A stretch of DNA of 22,569 nt, from contig CAXTSL010000047.1 in assembly GCA_964246975.1 (NCBI GenBank), positions 1 through 22,569 of the forward strand. The letters are read 5' to 3'. This document shows positions 8,116-15,875 of this stretch, one piece after another. The position numbers were made by a program, and so were the translations under genes. The stretch is from Glacieibacterium sp964246975. GTDB lineage: Bacteria > Pseudomonadota > Alphaproteobacteria > Sphingomonadales > Sphingomonadaceae. Numbering within the stretch: position 1 is the stretch's first letter; each line of letters begins with the position of its first letter. The notes beneath the pieces were generated by a model. It was not told where the DNA came from. It ran no database searches and saw nothing but the letters and a program-made list of their open reading frames with translations.

Positions 8116-9447
8116 ATGGCGGGGCGGCGGACTGACGGACGCAAGACGCAGATCGTCGTCGTCGGCGGCGGCGCGGGCGGCCTCGAACTGGTCGCCAAGC
8201 TCGGCGCCAATCTCGGTCGCACCGACTTCGACATCATCCTCGTCGATCCCAATGCGACGCACATCTGGAAGCCGCTGCTCCACGAAGTTGCGGCGGGGTC
8301 ATTGGACGCCAATCTGGACGAGGTCGGCTACCGCAGCCACGCGTATCGCTGGGGCTATCGTTATTTCGACGGCGCGCTCGAAGGCATCGACCGCGACGCG
8401 GGCGAGGTCATCGTCGCGCCCATCGTCGACGAGGACGGGCGCGAGGTCATCGGACGCCACCGCATCCGCTTCGACTATCTGGTGCTCGCCATCGGCTCGG
8501 TATCGAACGACTTCGGCACACCCGGGGTGCGCGAGCATACGCTGGCGCTCGACACCCGCGCCGAGGCCGACCGTTTCCGCCGCCGCCTGCTCAACCAGTG
8601 CCTGCGCGTGTCGCGCGCGATGACCGCCGATCCGCTCGCCGACGCCCATGCCCGCGTCGCCATTGTCGGCGGCGGCGCGACGGGGGTCGAACTCGCCGCC
8701 GAACTCTACAGTGCCGCCGACGCGCTTGGGTTCTACGGTCTCGAGGTGTTCGACAGCACGCGGCTGCAGGTGACGCTGATCGAGGCGGGGCCGCGCCTGC
8801 TGCCCGCGCTGCCCGAGAAACTCGCAGCGGCGGCGACCGCTGAACTCGAAGCGCTGGGGGTGCGCGTGCTGACCGGCACGCAGGTCGTCGAGGCGACCGC
8901 CGAGGCGATCCTGACGAAGGACGGCGAGACGATCCCCGCCGACCTCAAGGTCTGGGCGGCGGGGGTCAAGGGTGCCGATTTCCTCAAGGACATCGCGGGG
9001 TTGGAGACGACGCGGTCGAACCAGCTGGTCGTCCTGCCGACGCTACAGACGACACGCGACCCGCGCATCTTCGCGATCGGCGACTGCGCCAGTTTCGTTC
9101 CCGCCCCCGGCGAGCGCCCGGTACCGCCGCGCGCGCAGGCGGCGCACCAGATGGCGACGACGGCCTATCGGAACCTCCGCGCGCTGATCGACGGCAAGCC
9201 GCTGCGGGCGTTCGTCTACCAGGACAACGGTTCGCTGGTCAGCCTCGCCAAATATACGACGGTCGGCAGCCTGATGGGCAATCTCGTCGGCGGGAGCATG
9301 GCGATCGAGGGTCGGCTGGCGCGGCTGGTCTATACGTCGCTGTACCGCATGCATCTGCTGGCGATCCACGGCTGGGCGAAGGGGCTGTCACTGCTGGTGG
9401 TCGGGCACGTCAATCAGGTCGTGCGGCCAAAGTTGAAGCTGCACTGA
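8116..9447 (+). CDS. ndh: type II NADH dehydrogenase (NDH-2), NADH:quinone oxidoreductase
   Basis: Encodes 443 residues. I chose ATG 8116, preceded by a GGGGGA ribosome-binding stretch; the extension to 8050 lies inside the previous gene. It is a single-subunit flavoprotein that passes electrons from NADH to membrane quinone without pumping protons. Two Rossmann motifs are visible: the FAD-binding VVVGGGAGGLE near residue 14-24 and the NADH-binding VAIVGGGATGVELAAEL in mid-protein. The third FAD block reads IFAIGDCASF. The quinone-site signature AQxAxQ is present as AQAAHQ. The C-terminal ~70 residues contain hydrophobic and aromatic stretches (LARLVYTSLYRMHLLAIHGW) that normally anchor NDH-2 to the inner face of the membrane. 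It probably shares a transcript with the GGDEF-EAL gene 28 bases upstream. Downstream is a long palindromic element. Alternatives such as sulfide:quinone oxidoreductase are unlikely, given NDH-2 motif order and length. Confidence 0.9.
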   Translation: MAGRRTDGRKTQIVVVGGGAGGLELVAKLGANLGRTDFDIILVDPNATHIWKPLLHEVAAGSLDANLDEVGYRSHAYRWGYRYFDGALEGIDRDAGEVIVAPIVDEDGREVIGRHRIRFDYLVLAIGSVSNDFGTPGVREHTLALDTRAEADRFRRRLLNQCLRVSRAMTADPLADAHARVAIVGGGATGVELAAELYSAADALGFYGLEVFDSTRLQVTLIEAGPRLLPALPEKLAAAATAELEALGVRVLTGTQVVEATAEAILTKDGETIPADLKVWAAGVKGADFLKDIAGLETTRSNQLVVLPTLQTTRDPRIFAIGDCASFVPAPGERPVPPRAQAAHQMATTAYRNLRALIDGKPLRAFVYQDNGSLVSLAKYTTVGSLMGNLVGGSMAIEGRLARLVYTSLYRMHLLAIHGWAKGLSLLVVGHVNQVVRPKLKLH

Positions 9448-9597
9448 TCTTCCCCCTCCCCTCCCCGCGAAGCGGAGAGAGGGGAGGGTCGGGGTGGGGT
9501 GCTGCCGCCCCAATGGCCGCGTCTCGTGGTAAGACACCCCACCCCGACCCTCCCCTCTCTCGGTTCGCAAGTGCTCACCGGGAGGGGAGGGGGAAGA
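9448..9597. repeat. ~150-base nearly palindromic intergenic element
   Basis: This element starts one base after the NADH dehydrogenase stop and ends 4 bases short of the convergent CoA-transferase stop. Outer arms of 18 bp (9448-9465 with 9580-9597) and inner arms of 27 bp (9475-9501 with 9535-9561) are perfect inverted repeats. GCGAA (9467-9471) and TTCGC (9564-9568) pair between them. The central loop is 33 bases (9502-9534). The arms are C-rich on one side and G-rich on the other (CCCCACCCCGACCCTCCCC type). It can fold into a very strong cruciform or RNA hairpin and probably terminates both genes. It resembles a dispersed palindromic repeat, but dispersion cannot be shown from one copy. 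Confidence 0.85.
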
Positions 9598-9601
9598 AAG
9601 G

Positions 9602-10813
9602 TCAGTCCCTTTCCCGCGCCGCCCGGCTTGCTACCAGCGCGTCGATATCGGCGTCGGCGAAACCTGCCTCGGCCAGCACGGCACGCGTATGCTCGCCCAG
9701 TCGCGGCGGGTAGCGCAGCGGCGGACGCACGCCGTCGAATCGCACCGGCACGCCCGGATAGCGCAGCGTCCCCGCCGCGTCGGCCAGTTCCTCGAAGAAC
9801 GCGCTCGCGGCCAGTTGTGGATCGTCGAGCAGGTCCTCGAGCGTCGCCATCGGCGCGGCAGGAATCTGCAGGCGCTCGAGTGTCGCCACCCAGTCGGCGG
9901 TCGTGCGCGTCGCGATCGTCTCGGCGGCGAAGGCGTAGAGCGCGGCGATGTTGACCGTCCGCACCGCGACATCAACGAAGCGCGGATCGGTCGCAAGGTC
10001 GGCTCGCCCGACCTCGGCAAAGAACGCCCGCCAGTGCGCGTCGGTATACGGCATCGTGCACAGATACCCGTCGCTGGTCGGCAGCGGTCGCCGCCACGGC
10101 GCCATCGCGCGGGCATAGCCCATGTTGCCGCGCGGCGGCACGAACTGCTCGCCGTAGAGATGCTCGACGAGGTTGAAGGCGACGACGCTCTCGAACATCG
10201 GAATCTCGACGAAGCCGCCCGCGCCGGTGGCGTTACGCCGCACCAATGCCGCGAGAATGGCGATCGCCGCGGTCAGCCCGCTGACCTTGTCGGCGTTGAT
10301 GCCGGGAAAATAGGCGGGCGTGCCGCTCTGCCGAGCCATCAGGTCGGCGATACCCGTCATGCCCTGGATGACATCGTCATAGGCCGGCTTGCCCGCATAC
10401 GGCCCGCCATCGGCGAAGCCGTGCAGTCCGGCGAACACCAGCCGCGGATTACGAGCGAGCAAGGTTGTCGGATCGAGCCCGAGCTTGGCCAGTTTCTGCG
10501 GGCGGATCGAATGGAGGAGCACGTCGGCGCCGTCGACGAGGCGCAGCAGCGCCTCGCGTCCAGCGGCGTCGGACAGGTCGAGGACGATCGACCGCTTCGA
10601 GCGATTGACGCCCAGGAAGATCGCCGACATGCCGCGCTCGTGGCTCGGCCCAGTGTAGCGCGTGCTGCACCCGCCCGGGGCCTCGACCTTGACGACGTCG
10701 GCCCCGAGGTCGGCGAGCCACTGCCCGGCATAGGGCGCGAAGACGACCGAACCGAGGTCAAGGACCTTGATCCCGGCCAGAGGCAGCGGCGCGGTTTGCG
10801 GCGCGGCGCTCAA
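9602..10813 (-). CDS. CaiB/BaiF (class III) CoA-transferase family protein
   Basis: Encodes 403 residues, close to the family norm of ~400. It moves coenzyme A between carboxylic acids through an aspartyl-CoA intermediate; family members act on formyl, carnitine, 2-methylacyl and other acyl-CoAs. Visible family blocks are GIKVLDLGSVVFAPYAGQ, LADLGADVVKVEAPGG (residues ~34-48), GVNRSKRSIVLDLSD (~68-82) and HGFADGGPYAGKPAYDDVIQ (~131-150). The predicted catalytic aspartate is D175 in GINADKVSGL. No ATG or GTG lies near the expected N-terminus. The best start is TTG at 10813, which overlaps the stop of the upstream 68-residue gene in a TTGA, suggesting coupled translation. The long in-frame extension to 11494 runs through the RND permease gene and is a shadow. 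The substrate cannot be told from sequence, and no acyl-CoA genes lie nearby to help. Confidence 0.85.
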   Translation of the reverse strand: MSAAPQTAPLPLAGIKVLDLGSVVFAPYAGQWLADLGADVVKVEAPGGCSTRYTGPSHERGMSAIFLGVNRSKRSIVLDLSDAAGREALLRLVDGADVLLHSIRPQKLAKLGLDPTTLLARNPRLVFAGLHGFADGGPYAGKPAYDDVIQGMTGIADLMARQSGTPAYFPGINADKVSGLTAAIAILAALVRRNATGAGGFVEIPMFESVVAFNLVEHLYGEQFVPPRGNMGYARAMAPWRRPLPTSDGYLCTMPYTDAHWRAFFAEVGRADLATDPRFVDVAVRTVNIAALYAFAAETIATRTTADWVATLERLQIPAAPMATLEDLLDDPQLAASAFFEELADAAGTLRYPGVPVRFDGVRPPLRYPPRLGEHTRAVLAEAGFADADIDALVASRAARERD

Positions 10814-11016
10814 AGCCCAGACATCATGCCCTTGAGGCGGCTGGCGAGCAGCTTGATGCGATCCGCCGCCTCGCCGAAGGTCTGGCCGTTGGTCTTGTCC
10901 CCTTCCGCGAACGCCTCGCGCGCCGCGTCCATATAGGACTCGCCGTCGTCCTCGAGCGCCGACAGCACGATCTCGGCCTCGTCCTCGGTGAGCGTCAGGG
11001 TGATCGTGTCGGACAT
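10810..11016 (-). CDS. small acidic protein, unknown function
   Basis: Encodes 68 residues (MSDTITLTLTEDEAEIVLSALEDDG... to KGMMSGL). It begins with a short beta-strand-like stretch, followed by two predicted helices rich in Glu, Asp and Ala. There are no cysteines, signal peptide or membrane segment, so it is probably cytoplasmic. ATG 11016 has a GAGG site about 6 bases upstream. The stop codon overlaps the TTG start of the CoA-transferase gene, and the gene lies 60 bases after the RND permease stop on the same strand. The clean N-terminus, ribosome site and overlap support real coding. I recognise no family; the N-terminal pattern resembles that of small conserved proteins annotated as hypothetical in related bacteria. 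Confidence 0.75.
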   Translation of the reverse strand: MSDTITLTLTEDEAEIVLSALEDDGESYMDAAREAFAEGDKTNGQTFGEAADRIKLLASRLKGMMSGL

Positions 11017-11076
11017 TGGGGCCTCGGGATACTGGGGTTCGCGCGGGGCTTATCCGGCGGACGGGAGGGGGGCAAG

Positions 11077-14000
11077 CTACTCCGCCGCCAGCCGCTGCGG
11101 CTCCGGCGCGGCGAGCAGTTCGGGCGTCGCCGCCTTGCGTCTGCCCCGCCCCTCGATCGCCAGATAGACCACCGGCGTGATGAACAGCGTCAGCACCTGG
11201 CTGACCAGCAGCCCGCCCATCACCGCGACACCCAGCGGTTGGCGCAGCTCCGCCCCCGCGCCGATGCCCAGCGCCAGCGGCAGCGCGGCGGCGATGGCGG
11301 CGAAGGTCGTCATCATGATCGGGCGGAAGCGCTTGATGCACGCTTCGCGGATCGCGTGTTCGGGGGTCCAGCCCTGCTCGCGCTGTCCCGACAGCGCGAA
11401 ATCGATCATCATGATGGCGTTCTTCTTGACGATGCCGATCAGCATGACGACGCCGATGATGCCGATGACGTCGAGCGGCATGCCGGAAACCCACAGCGCC
11501 GCGACCGCACCGATGCCTGCGGCGGGCAGCCCCGACAGGATGGTGATCGGGTGCTTGAAGCTTTCGTACAGGACCCCGAGCACGATATAGATGACGACGA
11601 CGGCGGCGAGGAACAGGATCGGCATCGAACTCGTCGACGCCTCGAACGCTTGCGCATTGCCCTGGAACGAGCCGTTGATCGCCGACGCCTTGCCGAGATC
11701 GGCCTCGACGCCCTCGATCAGCGTCTTGGCCTGCGACAGCGCGACGCCCTTGGCAAGGTTGAACGACAGGGTCACGGCGGGCAACTGCGACTGGTGGCTG
11801 ACCGACAGCGGGGCACCCTCGATGACGATGCGCGTCACCGCCGACAGCGGCACCGTCGCGCCGTTCGCGCCCCGCACATAGAGCTGCGCGATGCTGTCGG
11901 GGGTGAGCTGCAGGTCGGGGCGGATTTCGAGGATGACCTGATAGCTGTCGACGTCGCTGTAGATCGTCGAGACCTGGCTGTTGCCGAACGCGGCATAGAG
12001 CGTCGAGCGGATCGTCTGGACCGACACCCCGACGCGGCTGGCGGCGTCACGGTCGATGACGACGCGCGCCTGACGGCTGCCGAGCTGATAGTCCGAGGTG
12101 ACATCCTCGAAGCCGGGGGTGGCGCGCAGGCGCGTCTCGAAACGCGGCGCAAAGGCGTAAAGCAAATCCTTATCGTTGGCGGCGAGGGTGTACTGATAGT
12201 TCGACGACGACGGACGCCCGCCGAGCGTCAGGTTCTGCGGGATGTTGGGAAACGCGCTCGACCCCGGCACGCTCGCGAATTTCTTGCGCAGCCGCTTCTG
12301 GATGTCCTCGGCCGAATCGCGCTCGTTGCGCGGCTTGAGCGCCGCGAACATGCGACCGCCGCCGCCGACGCCCGTCGCGTGCATGACGCGCAGCACGGCG
12401 GGGTCGGCGCGCAGGATCTTGCTGATCGCATCCTGCTTGGCCTGGATCGTCGGATAGGCAGCGTCGGCGGGAAATTCGGTGCCGACGAACAGGCTGCCGG
12501 TGTCCTCGGTCGGGAAGAAGCCCTTGGGGACGACGGTGAAGCCCCACACCGCGACGCCGATCGACACGACCGTGAAGATGAGCGTGGCGCGACGGTGGCG
12601 CAGCGTCGAATCGAGAGCGCGCGCATAGCCGCGCTGGAGGCGGTCGAACGCCCCCGTGGTGACGCGCGCGACGCGGCCCGGTTGCTCGTGGCCCTGCTTC
12701 AGGACACGCGCCGCGACCATCGGGATGAGCGTCAGCGCGAGCACCGCCGAGACCCCGATGGCAATCGTCATCGTCACCGCGAACTCGTGGAACAGCCGCC
12801 CGACGACGCCGCCCATGAACAGCAGCGGGATGAACACCGCAACGAGGCTGACCGAAATCGACACGACGGTGAAAGCGATCTCGCGTGTTGCGACAACGGC
12901 CGCCTCGCGCGGTTTCTTGCCCATCTCGATGTGGCGGACGATGTTCTCGAGCACGACGATGGCGTCGTCGACGACGAAGCCGGTCGCCAGCGTCAGCGCC
13001 AGCAGGCTGAGATTGTCGAGGCTGTAGCCGAACAGATACATCCCCGCGAAGGTGCCGATGGCGGCAACGGGCAGCACGAGGCCGGGGATGATCGTCGCGC
13101 GCAGGTCGCCGAGCACGAGGTAGATGACGAGCACGACGAGCACAGCGGTGCCGAGCAGCGTGTATTGCGCGTCGCTGACCGAATGGCGGATCGACTGCGA
13201 GCGGTCGATCATTACGTCGATCGACGCCGAGCGCGGCAGCGTCTCGCGCAGCTGTGGCAGCTTGGCGAGTACCGCATCGACGAGCTGCACGACGTTGGCA
13301 CCCGGCTGGCGCTGGATCGCCATCATGATCGCGGGCTCGCCGTTGAATTGCGCCATGCCGCGCAGATTCTCGACCGAATCGAGTACCATCGCGACATCGC
13401 CGACACGCACCGGCACGCCGTCTTTCTGCGCGATGACGACATCGGCGAATTGCGCTGCACTCTGCAGCGTGCCGGTGGCGTCGAGGACGTACGAGCGCGG
13501 CCCGTTGGCGATGACGCCGACGGCGGTGTTGCTGTTGGCGGCGGCGAGCCCGGCGCGCAGCTCGTCGGGCGTCAGGCCGCGCGCCGCCAGTCGCGCCGGG
13601 TCGAACTGGACGCGCACCGCGAACTTCTTCGCGCCGAAGACATTGACCTGCGATACCCCGGCGATGGTCGAGACCTGCGGCACGATCGTGGTGTCGAGGA
13701 TGCGCTGGAGGTCGGACATCTGCCGCGCCGGATCGCGCACCGCCAGCACCAGCACGGCCTGATCGGACGGATTGACCTTCTGGAACGACGGCGGGTCGGG
13801 CAATTCGTTGGGCAGCCGCCGCGTCACCGCCGACAGCGCGGTCTGCACGTCGAGCGCGGCCGCGTCGATATTGCGGTCGAGCGAGAACTGCACGGTGATG
13901 TTGGTCGAGCCCGTCGAACTCGACGAGATGATCTGGTCGATGCCCGCGATCGTCGACAGCTGGCGCTCGATGGGCGTCGCGACGGCACTCGCCATCGTCG

Positions 14001-14169
14001 AGGGGTTGGCACCCGGCAGGCTGGCGTTGATCTGGATCGTCGGGAAATCGACCTGCGGCAGTGCCGCGACGGGCAGTTCGCGATAGCCGAACAATCCGGC
14101 AACGACGATCGCGATGGTCAGCAGGATCGTCGCGACAGGGCGCGAGACGATCAGCGCGACGATGTTCAT
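11077..14169 (-). CDS. RND multidrug efflux permease (HAE1/MdtB-MdtC-like)
   Basis: Encodes 1,030 residues, the normal length for this family of inner-membrane, proton-driven drug exporters. The start at ATG 14169 gives the standard beginning: MNIVALIVSRPVATILLTIAI as first membrane helix, then the periplasmic ELPVAALPQVDFPTIQI block. The proton-relay aspartates of helix 4 are present (D401, D402 in TGFVVDDAIVVLENI), as are lysines of helix 10 (K915/K916 in GIVKKNAIMMIDF). The middle repeat (LRHRRATLIFTVVSIGVAVWGF, ~residue 515 on) starts the second half of six helices. The start overlaps the adaptor gene's stop in an ATGA (14169-14166). Only one permease is present, unlike the two-permease MdtABC arrangement, and no TolC-like outer membrane gene lies in the window, so one encoded elsewhere must be used. 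The exact substrates are unknown. Confidence 0.94.
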   Translation of the reverse strand: MNIVALIVSRPVATILLTIAIVVAGLFGYRELPVAALPQVDFPTIQINASLPGANPSTMASAVATPIERQLSTIAGIDQIISSSSTGSTNITVQFSLDRNIDAAALDVQTALSAVTRRLPNELPDPPSFQKVNPSDQAVLVLAVRDPARQMSDLQRILDTTIVPQVSTIAGVSQVNVFGAKKFAVRVQFDPARLAARGLTPDELRAGLAAANSNTAVGVIANGPRSYVLDATGTLQSAAQFADVVIAQKDGVPVRVGDVAMVLDSVENLRGMAQFNGEPAIMMAIQRQPGANVVQLVDAVLAKLPQLRETLPRSASIDVMIDRSQSIRHSVSDAQYTLLGTAVLVVLVIYLVLGDLRATIIPGLVLPVAAIGTFAGMYLFGYSLDNLSLLALTLATGFVVDDAIVVLENIVRHIEMGKKPREAAVVATREIAFTVVSISVSLVAVFIPLLFMGGVVGRLFHEFAVTMTIAIGVSAVLALTLIPMVAARVLKQGHEQPGRVARVTTGAFDRLQRGYARALDSTLRHRRATLIFTVVSIGVAVWGFTVVPKGFFPTEDTGSLFVGTEFPADAAYPTIQAKQDAISKILRADPAVLRVMHATGVGGGGRMFAALKPRNERDSAEDIQKRLRKKFASVPGSSAFPNIPQNLTLGGRPSSSNYQYTLAANDKDLLYAFAPRFETRLRATPGFEDVTSDYQLGSRQARVVIDRDAASRVGVSVQTIRSTLYAAFGNSQVSTIYSDVDSYQVILEIRPDLQLTPDSIAQLYVRGANGATVPLSAVTRIVIEGAPLSVSHQSQLPAVTLSFNLAKGVALSQAKTLIEGVEADLGKASAINGSFQGNAQAFEASTSSMPILFLAAVVVIYIVLGVLYESFKHPITILSGLPAAGIGAVAALWVSGMPLDVIGIIGVVMLIGIVKKNAIMMIDFALSGQREQGWTPEHAIREACIKRFRPIMMTTFAAIAAALPLALGIGAGAELRQPLGVAVMGGLLVSQVLTLFITPVVYLAIEGRGRRKAATPELLAAPEPQRLAAE

Positions 14170-15305
14170 GCTGCGGCTCGTTCGGTGCCGGGGGGCCGCC
14201 GGTCGCCCTTGACGCGTACCGCGTCGCCCGCCTTGAGCTTGGCGAGTGCGTCCGACACGACGCGCGTTCCCGGCGCGACACCGCTGGCGAGATAGGCGAC
14301 GCCGCCGGCGCGTCCGGCGATGCCGACCGGGGTCATCGCGACCTTGCTGTCCGCCCCCACCGTCCAGACGAAGCTGCCGTCGCGGCCGTTTTGGATGGCC
14401 GCCTCGGGCAGCCCGACGAGCTGGCGCGCTCCGGCAAGCGGCACTTGGATGCTGACCAGCCCGCCCGGCCATAGCTCGCCCTTGCGGTTATCGAACTGCG
14501 CCTTGGCAGCGAGCAAGCCAGTCGTCGCATCGACGTTGTTGTCGAGAAACACCAGCCGCCCCGTCGCCAGCGCGTCGCCACTGGTCTGATCGCGCGCCGC
14601 GACCGTCACCGGCCCCGCCGCCATCTCGCCGCGCATCGTCTGGATCGTCGCGGGCGGCAGCGCGAAGCGCACCGTGATCGGCGACAGCTGGTTGACCGTG
14701 ACCAGGGGCGTCGTGTCGCCCGCGCGCACCGTCGCGCCGATCTTGTAGCCGATCTCGCCGGTCCGCCCGCTGACCGGCGCGCGCACCGTCAGATAGCTCA
14801 GCGACGTTTCCGACGCGGCGATGGTCGCGCGGACCGAGGCGATCGACGCGTTGCCCGTCGACGCGGCGGCCTGCTTCTGGTCGAGCGTCGCCTTGGATAT
14901 GAAACCCTTCCCGACCAGCGCCTGCGCGCGCGCCAGATCGGCGGCGGCCTGCGCCGAGGTTGCCTGCGCGCTGACCAGCGCCGCGCGGTTCTGCGCGATC
15001 TGCGCGCGGATCAGCCGGTCGTCGAGGCGGAACAGCGGCTGACCGGCGGTCACCTGCTGCCCCTCGCGAAACAGGACGGCGGTGATCTGGCCATCGACGC
15101 GCGGGCGCACCGCGACCGACTGCAGCGGCGTCACGGTGCCGAGCGCAGTCAGCGTCGCGTCGTAATCGGCGAGCTTGGCGGTCTCGACCGCAACCGTCAT
15201 CGGCGGGCGCTTCTTCGCCTTGTCCGCCGCAGCATCGCCGCCGCCGCCGCAGCCACCGAGCAGCGCCGGAACGATCAGCAGGGCAACGAGACGCGTCGAT
15301 TTCAT
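14166..15305 (-). CDS. RND efflux periplasmic adaptor (membrane fusion lipoprotein)
   Basis: Encodes 379 residues from ATG 15305. The N-terminus is a lipoprotein signal: MKSTRLVALLIVPALLGGC with the lipid-carrying Cys at 19, followed by a Gly/Asp-rich linker. The HlyD-like order is visible: first beta-barrel strand (MTVAVETAKLADYDATLTALGTV), lipoyl half-motif (VRPRVDGQITAVLFREGQQVTAGQPLFRLDD), alpha-hairpin (residues ~105-160, rich in Ala and Gln), second lipoyl half (VRAPVSGRTGEIGYKIGATVRAGD), then the beta-barrel and membrane-proximal domains. It links the inner-membrane permease to an outer-membrane channel. Other in-frame ATGs at 15317 and 15341 would lengthen the leader by 4 or 12 residues; none has a strong ribosome site, and a candidate -10 element overlaps 15341, so 15305 is preferred but not certain. 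It is coupled to the permease gene. Confidence 0.9.
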   Translation of the reverse strand: MKSTRLVALLIVPALLGGCGGGGDAAADKAKKRPPMTVAVETAKLADYDATLTALGTVTPLQSVAVRPRVDGQITAVLFREGQQVTAGQPLFRLDDRLIRAQIAQNRAALVSAQATSAQAAADLARAQALVGKGFISKATLDQKQAAASTGNASIASVRATIAASETSLSYLTVRAPVSGRTGEIGYKIGATVRAGDTTPLVTVNQLSPITVRFALPPATIQTMRGEMAAGPVTVAARDQTSGDALATGRLVFLDNNVDATTGLLAAKAQFDNRKGELWPGGLVSIQVPLAGARQLVGLPEAAIQNGRDGSFVWTVGADSKVAMTPVGIAGRAGGVAYLASGVAPGTRVVSDALAKLKAGDAVRVKGDRRPPGTERAAA

Positions 15306-15335
15306 GCGATAGGTCATCCGAAGCGATACGCGCGC

Positions 15336-15364
15336 GCTCATGCCACGCCCCCGCGATTGGTCAA
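15336..15364 (-). promoter_or_regulatory. candidate promoter of the RND operon
   Basis: On the minus strand, TTGACC (15364-15359) is a strong -35 match. At 16-17 bases comes CATGAG/ATGAGC (15342-15336), a poor -10. If real, transcription starts downstream of the ATG at 15341, which supports the shorter adaptor start. By-eye evidence only. Confidence 0.3.
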
Positions 15365-15494
15365 CCGCCGAAGCCGCGTTTCAGGCGCATCGCCGGTGCG
15401 TCGCCCCGACGCCGGTGCGGCATCTTGCCCCGCATCCCGCGCCGCGACTGGCGGGTTTAGCGCGGCAGCCATCCCGGCCAGACAGGAATTCGCC

Positions 15495-15806
15495 ATGCCA
15501 GCACGTTTCGCCGCCACCGCCACCGCTTTCGAGAACGGCATCGAGAAAACCCAGCCCGCCGCCGCGATAAAGATCATCGAAGGCTGGGAGGACGCCCTCA
15601 AGGATATCGACATTCCCGGCAGCAAGGGCATCGTCCGCGACCTCGAAGCGCTCAAGAAGGCGCTCGACAGCGATGCTCCCGACGGCGACCGCGTCAAGAC
15701 GCTGCTCGGCAAGCTCGCCGATGAAGTCACCAAGATCGCCCCGCGCACCGAGGGCGCGGTGACGCCCAAGCTCGAAGACCTCGGCGCGGCGCTCAAGGCT
15801 GCCTGA
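15495..15806 (+). CDS. small helical protein, unknown function
   Basis: Encodes 103 residues from ATG 15495, preceded by an AGGA site 8 bases upstream; the in-frame extension back to 15357 has no ribosome site. The sequence (MPARFAATATAFENGIEKTQ... to LEDLGAALKAA) looks wholly alpha-helical and amphipathic, with evenly spaced Leu, Lys, Asp and Glu. It has no cysteines, signal peptide or membrane segment. A cytoplasmic dimeric or four-helix fold is plausible but unproven. The gene is divergent from the RND efflux operon (189 bases between starts) and is followed 17 bases after its stop by a strong hairpin that overlaps the next gene's ribosome site. I do not recognise the family. Confidence 0.75.
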   Translation: MPARFAATATAFENGIEKTQPAAAIKIIEGWEDALKDIDIPGSKGIVRDLEALKKALDSDAPDGDRVKTLLGKLADEVTKIAPRTEGAVTPKLEDLGAALKAA

Positions 15807-15822
15807 ACGCCGCAGTCATTCA

Positions 15823-15868
15823 TCCTGTCGTCAGCGCGGTACCGGCATGGTGCGCGCGGACGACAGGA
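15823..15868 (+). promoter_or_regulatory. strong mRNA hairpin covering the DUF6600-like gene's ribosome site
   Basis: Left arm 15823-15838 pairs with 15853-15868: ten perfect pairs (TCCTGTCGTC with GACGACAGGA), one A-G mismatch, then five GC pairs, closing a 14-base loop. The right arm contains AGGA of the AGGAG ribosome site that serves ATG 15876. There is no T-tract after it, so it is not a standard terminator; it could limit translation, or protect the 3' end of the upstream message. Confidence 0.6.
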
Positions 15869-15875
15869 GAGAGTG

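Noticed and set aside
11239..14295. 1,018-codon open frame on the plus strand opposite the RND permease
   Set aside because: It is antisense to a textbook permease; its translation is Arg/Asp/Gln/His-rich without domains. It is a by-product of GC-rich codon use.
11077..15305. MdtABC-type three-gene efflux operon
   Set aside because: Only one permease follows the adaptor, and no second permease or outer membrane channel is adjacent.
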